DNA of 43,108 nt. It comes from Zoogloeaceae bacterium (GTDB taxonomy: Bacteria > Pseudomonadota > Gammaproteobacteria > Burkholderiales > Rhodocyclaceae). Position 1 is the stretch's first letter; each line of letters starts with the position of its first letter. The notes beneath the pieces were generated by a model that was given only the letters and a program-made list of their open reading frames with translations, did no database searches and was not told the DNA's origin. Of the stretch, positions 41,399 through 43,108 are shown one piece after another. Location of the stretch: NCBI GenBank assembly GCA_031288305.1, contig JAITRP010000138.1, forward strand, positions 1 to 43,108, written 5' to 3'. The position numbers and the translations under genes are program-made.

Positions 41399-42767
41399 GG
41401 CTTCGGCGGCGGCAAAGCGGCGTTGCTGGCAAAAGTTCCTCTGCGCCGAACGTCCCGGCGCGGAGGGCGCGGGCGGGAGGGCGTTTGCGCCGGAACGCAC
41501 CGCCTTCCAGCAGGATTATGACCGCATCGTTTTCACTTCGGCCTTTCGCCGCCTGAAGGACAAGACCCAGGTCTTTCCCCTCTCGCGCAGCGATTATGTG
41601 CGCACCCGCCTGACGCACAGCCTGGAAGCCAGTTGCGCCGGGCGTTCGCTGGGCGCGATAGTCGGGCGGGAGGTTATTGCCCGGCATCATCTGCGCGCGG
41701 TCGACGCCGCCGATTTCGGGGCGATTGTTGCCGCCGCCTGTCTTTCCCATGATATTGGCAACCCTCCCTTCGGTCACGCCGGAGAGGACGCCATCCGCGA
41801 ATGGTTCAAGTCTTCCGGCCTTCTGGAACGCTATGCCTTCACGCCCGCGCAGCGTGCCGATTTCGCGCAGTATGAAGGCAATGCCCAGGGGTTTCGCATC
41901 CTTACCCGTTTGCAGAATCCCGCCAATCCTGGCCTGCAACTTACCGCCGCCGTGCTGGCCGCCTTTACCAAATATCCGCGCGCTTCCTGGCTGGGGGGCA
42001 AGACCCTGTCCGGCGCGAGCGCCAAGAAACATGGCTTTTTCCAGCAGGACGCCGCCGCCTTCGCCCAGGTCGCCGCGACCGCGGGTTTGCCGGAACGTCT
42101 GCCGAATCTGGCCTGGCATCGGCATCCATTGGCGTATCTGGTGGAAGTGGCAGACGATACCTGTTATCTGATTGTCGACCTGGAAGACGCCGCCCGCCTG
42201 GGCTACGTGCGCGCCGAAGACGCCCAGGAACTGCTCGCGGCCCTGGCGGGCGACAGCGTCAATGAGGGCAAGCTGAGGCGTCTGTTTGACCCCAAGGAAC
42301 GTATCGAATACCTGCGCGCCAAGGCCATTGGCCGTTTGCTGGAGGTCGCCGCCGCCGTGTTCCTGGATAACGAGACGGACATCCTCGGCGGCAGGTTCGC
42401 GGACGACCTGCTGTCCGTCTCGCCACTGGCCAGGCCGCTCGCGGCAGTGAAGGAGATCGCCTTCGAGCATATCTACACGGCGCGCCCGGCGCTGGAAATC
42501 GAGACGGCTGGCTTCGAGGTGCTGGGCGGACTGCTCTCCCTCTTCATTGCCGCCGTCGAGGCCGCTGTCGGCCAATATCCGCTGACCACCCGCGAACGCA
42601 TGCTGTTGAAACTGCTGCCTACGCAATTCATCGGCGAACACGCCCGTCCCAGTCCCGACCCGTACATTCGCTTCCTGGGCGTCGCGGATTTCGTCGCCGG
42701 CATGACGGATTCCTACGCGGTCAATCTGTACCGCAAACTCAAGGGCATCGACTTGCCGGGGGAATGA
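41391..42767 (+). CDS. dgt: Deoxyguanosinetriphosphate triphosphohydrolase (HD domain)
   Basis: The gene encodes 458 residues. It cleaves dGTP (or dNTPs more generally) to deoxynucleoside and triphosphate. Family blocks: FTSAFRRLKDKTQVFPLS, then RTRLTHSLEAS with His76, and CLSHDIGNPPFGHAGEDAI with His120-Asp121, the metal-binding HD residues; YEGNAQGFRILTRLQ follows. The start is a GTG at 41391 overlapping rfaE1, with GGAGG about 10 bases upstream; no ATG lies in frame before the first conserved block. Translational coupling to an LPS-heptose gene is unusual but seems real. Substrate range (dGTPase against general dNTPase) cannot be told from sequence. Confidence 0.93.
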   Translation: MPRASAAAKRRCWQKFLCAERPGAEGAGGRAFAPERTAFQQDYDRIVFTSAFRRLKDKTQVFPLSRSDYVRTRLTHSLEASCAGRSLGAIVGREVIARHHLRAVDAADFGAIVAAACLSHDIGNPPFGHAGEDAIREWFKSSGLLERYAFTPAQRADFAQYEGNAQGFRILTRLQNPANPGLQLTAAVLAAFTKYPRASWLGGKTLSGASAKKHGFFQQDAAAFAQVAATAGLPERLPNLAWHRHPLAYLVEVADDTCYLIVDLEDAARLGYVRAEDAQELLAALAGDSVNEGKLRRLFDPKERIEYLRAKAIGRLLEVAAAVFLDNETDILGGRFADDLLSVSPLARPLAAVKEIAFEHIYTARPALEIETAGFEVLGGLLSLFIAAVEAAVGQYPLTTRERMLLKLLPTQFIGEHARPSPDPYIRFLGVADFVAGMTDSYAVNLYRKLKGIDLPGE

Positions 42768-43033
42768 GGCGTCAGGAAATAGGAATCAGAAAGGGAGGGG
42801 GTGCCTGTTACGCGATCACAGTTCATAAAGGCAAGTTATCCTGTTCTCTCGGTTGCCCCCAAGTAAACTGGCGCAAAGCGGGCAGCAGAGCGGGTCATAG
42901 CCGATAAAGGAGGGACGCCCGATGGGTGAAAAGGGAATGAAAAGCAAGGCATTGGCAAAAGGCCTGGACAAGCGGCGGGGTGTTGTGTTCGAGAAGAGGA
43001 GCGTCAAATCGAGACGCCGGGAGGGCGGCGCAT
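42768..43033. other. Region after dgt without a firm gene
   Basis: No convincing full gene is seen. A plus-strand frame opens at ATG 42922 (MGEKGMKSKALAKGLDKRRG, RBS AAAGGAGG at 42907-42914) and runs off the window without a stop, but its later part looks unlike protein. Part of it may be the leader of the frame that starts at 43034. No terminator for dgt was found. Confidence 0.4.
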
Positions 43034-43108
43034 GTGCGATGGGACGAGAAAGGAAGCGCGACGGCGTTGGAGCAGTCGGGATTCCTTGCGGAATTTCTGG
43101 AGGAGACA
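43034..43108 (+). CDS. Possible 5' end of a transposase-like gene (cut by the window)
   Basis: From GTG 43034, after GGGAGG at 43019-43024, a frame reads VRWDEKGSATALEQSGFLAE and then FLEET to the end of the window. TALEQSGFLAEFL is reminiscent of the N-terminus of a family of IS transposases that I know from memory, but only 25 residues are available. The overlapping frame from ATG 42922 (MGEKGMKSK) might be the same gene before a frameshift. I cannot see a terminal inverted repeat. Confidence 0.3.
   Translation, partial: MRWDEKGSATALEQSGFLAEFLEET

Noticed and set aside
27279-42821. 13-base exact repeat TACGCGATCACAG at 27279-27291 and 42809-42821 as a possible att site pair
   Set aside because: Several chance 13-mers are expected in 43 kb, and the second copy lies beyond housekeeping genes that are not phage. 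Insufficient for an att call.

Overview
The window joins two kinds of DNA. Bases 1 to about 27,250 are the late part of a tailed-phage genome, most simply a prophage. Bases about 27,250 to 43,108 are ordinary chromosome of a Gram-negative bacterium, most likely a GC-rich betaproteobacterium (Rhodocyclales- or Nitrosomonadales-like; I cannot place it more finely). That placement rests on lapA/lapB, ihfB, a separate heptose kinase, and the gene order rsmI / yraN / SIS protein / BON lipoprotein / gmk / rpoZ / spoT.

Phage part. All genes are on the plus strand and tightly packed, many with ATGA overlaps. First come lysis genes: an i-spanin with an o-spanin lipoprotein embedded in another frame. 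Then come about seven virion genes (1-9 kb), two of them with Asp-box (sialidase/propeller-type) motifs, which suits tail or adhesion proteins. Next are a 972-residue probable internal/ejection protein, a four-helix membrane protein that shares a repeated module with it, and a 3,102-residue giant protein (13.1-22.4 kb). Two small paralogous glycine-zipper membrane proteins follow, and then a second large protein (23.4-27.25 kb). The two large proteins look like phage 'polyvalent proteins'. The first has an HEAMH zincin-like motif and a candidate barnase/EndoU/colicin/RelE-type domain. The second has a PBECR3-like nuclease domain, an ART-PolyVal-like ADP-ribosyltransferase domain, an HESGH zincin motif and an LPD3-like domain. 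This cluster of presumed injected effectors is the most interesting part of the window. No integrase, terminase, portal or capsid gene is visible, so the phage start lies upstream of the window.

Chromosome part. rsmI (minus) diverges from yraN, a secreted HIRAN protein, an SIS-domain protein and a BON lipoprotein, followed by gmk-rpoZ-spoT. A palindrome-rich 505-base gap separates spoT from dadA. A RlaP-type nucleotidyltransferase, rpsA-ihfB, lapA-lapB, a frameshifted membrane-protein gene, rfaE1 and dgt follow. The window ends in the first codons of a possible transposase-like gene. Common themes are envelope/LPS (lapA, lapB, rfaE1, SIS/gmhA, BON lipoprotein) and nucleotide/stress metabolism (gmk, rpoZ, spoT, dgt).

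I found no tRNA, rRNA or CRISPR array by eye. Long stop-free antisense frames are common because of the high GC content and were not called.
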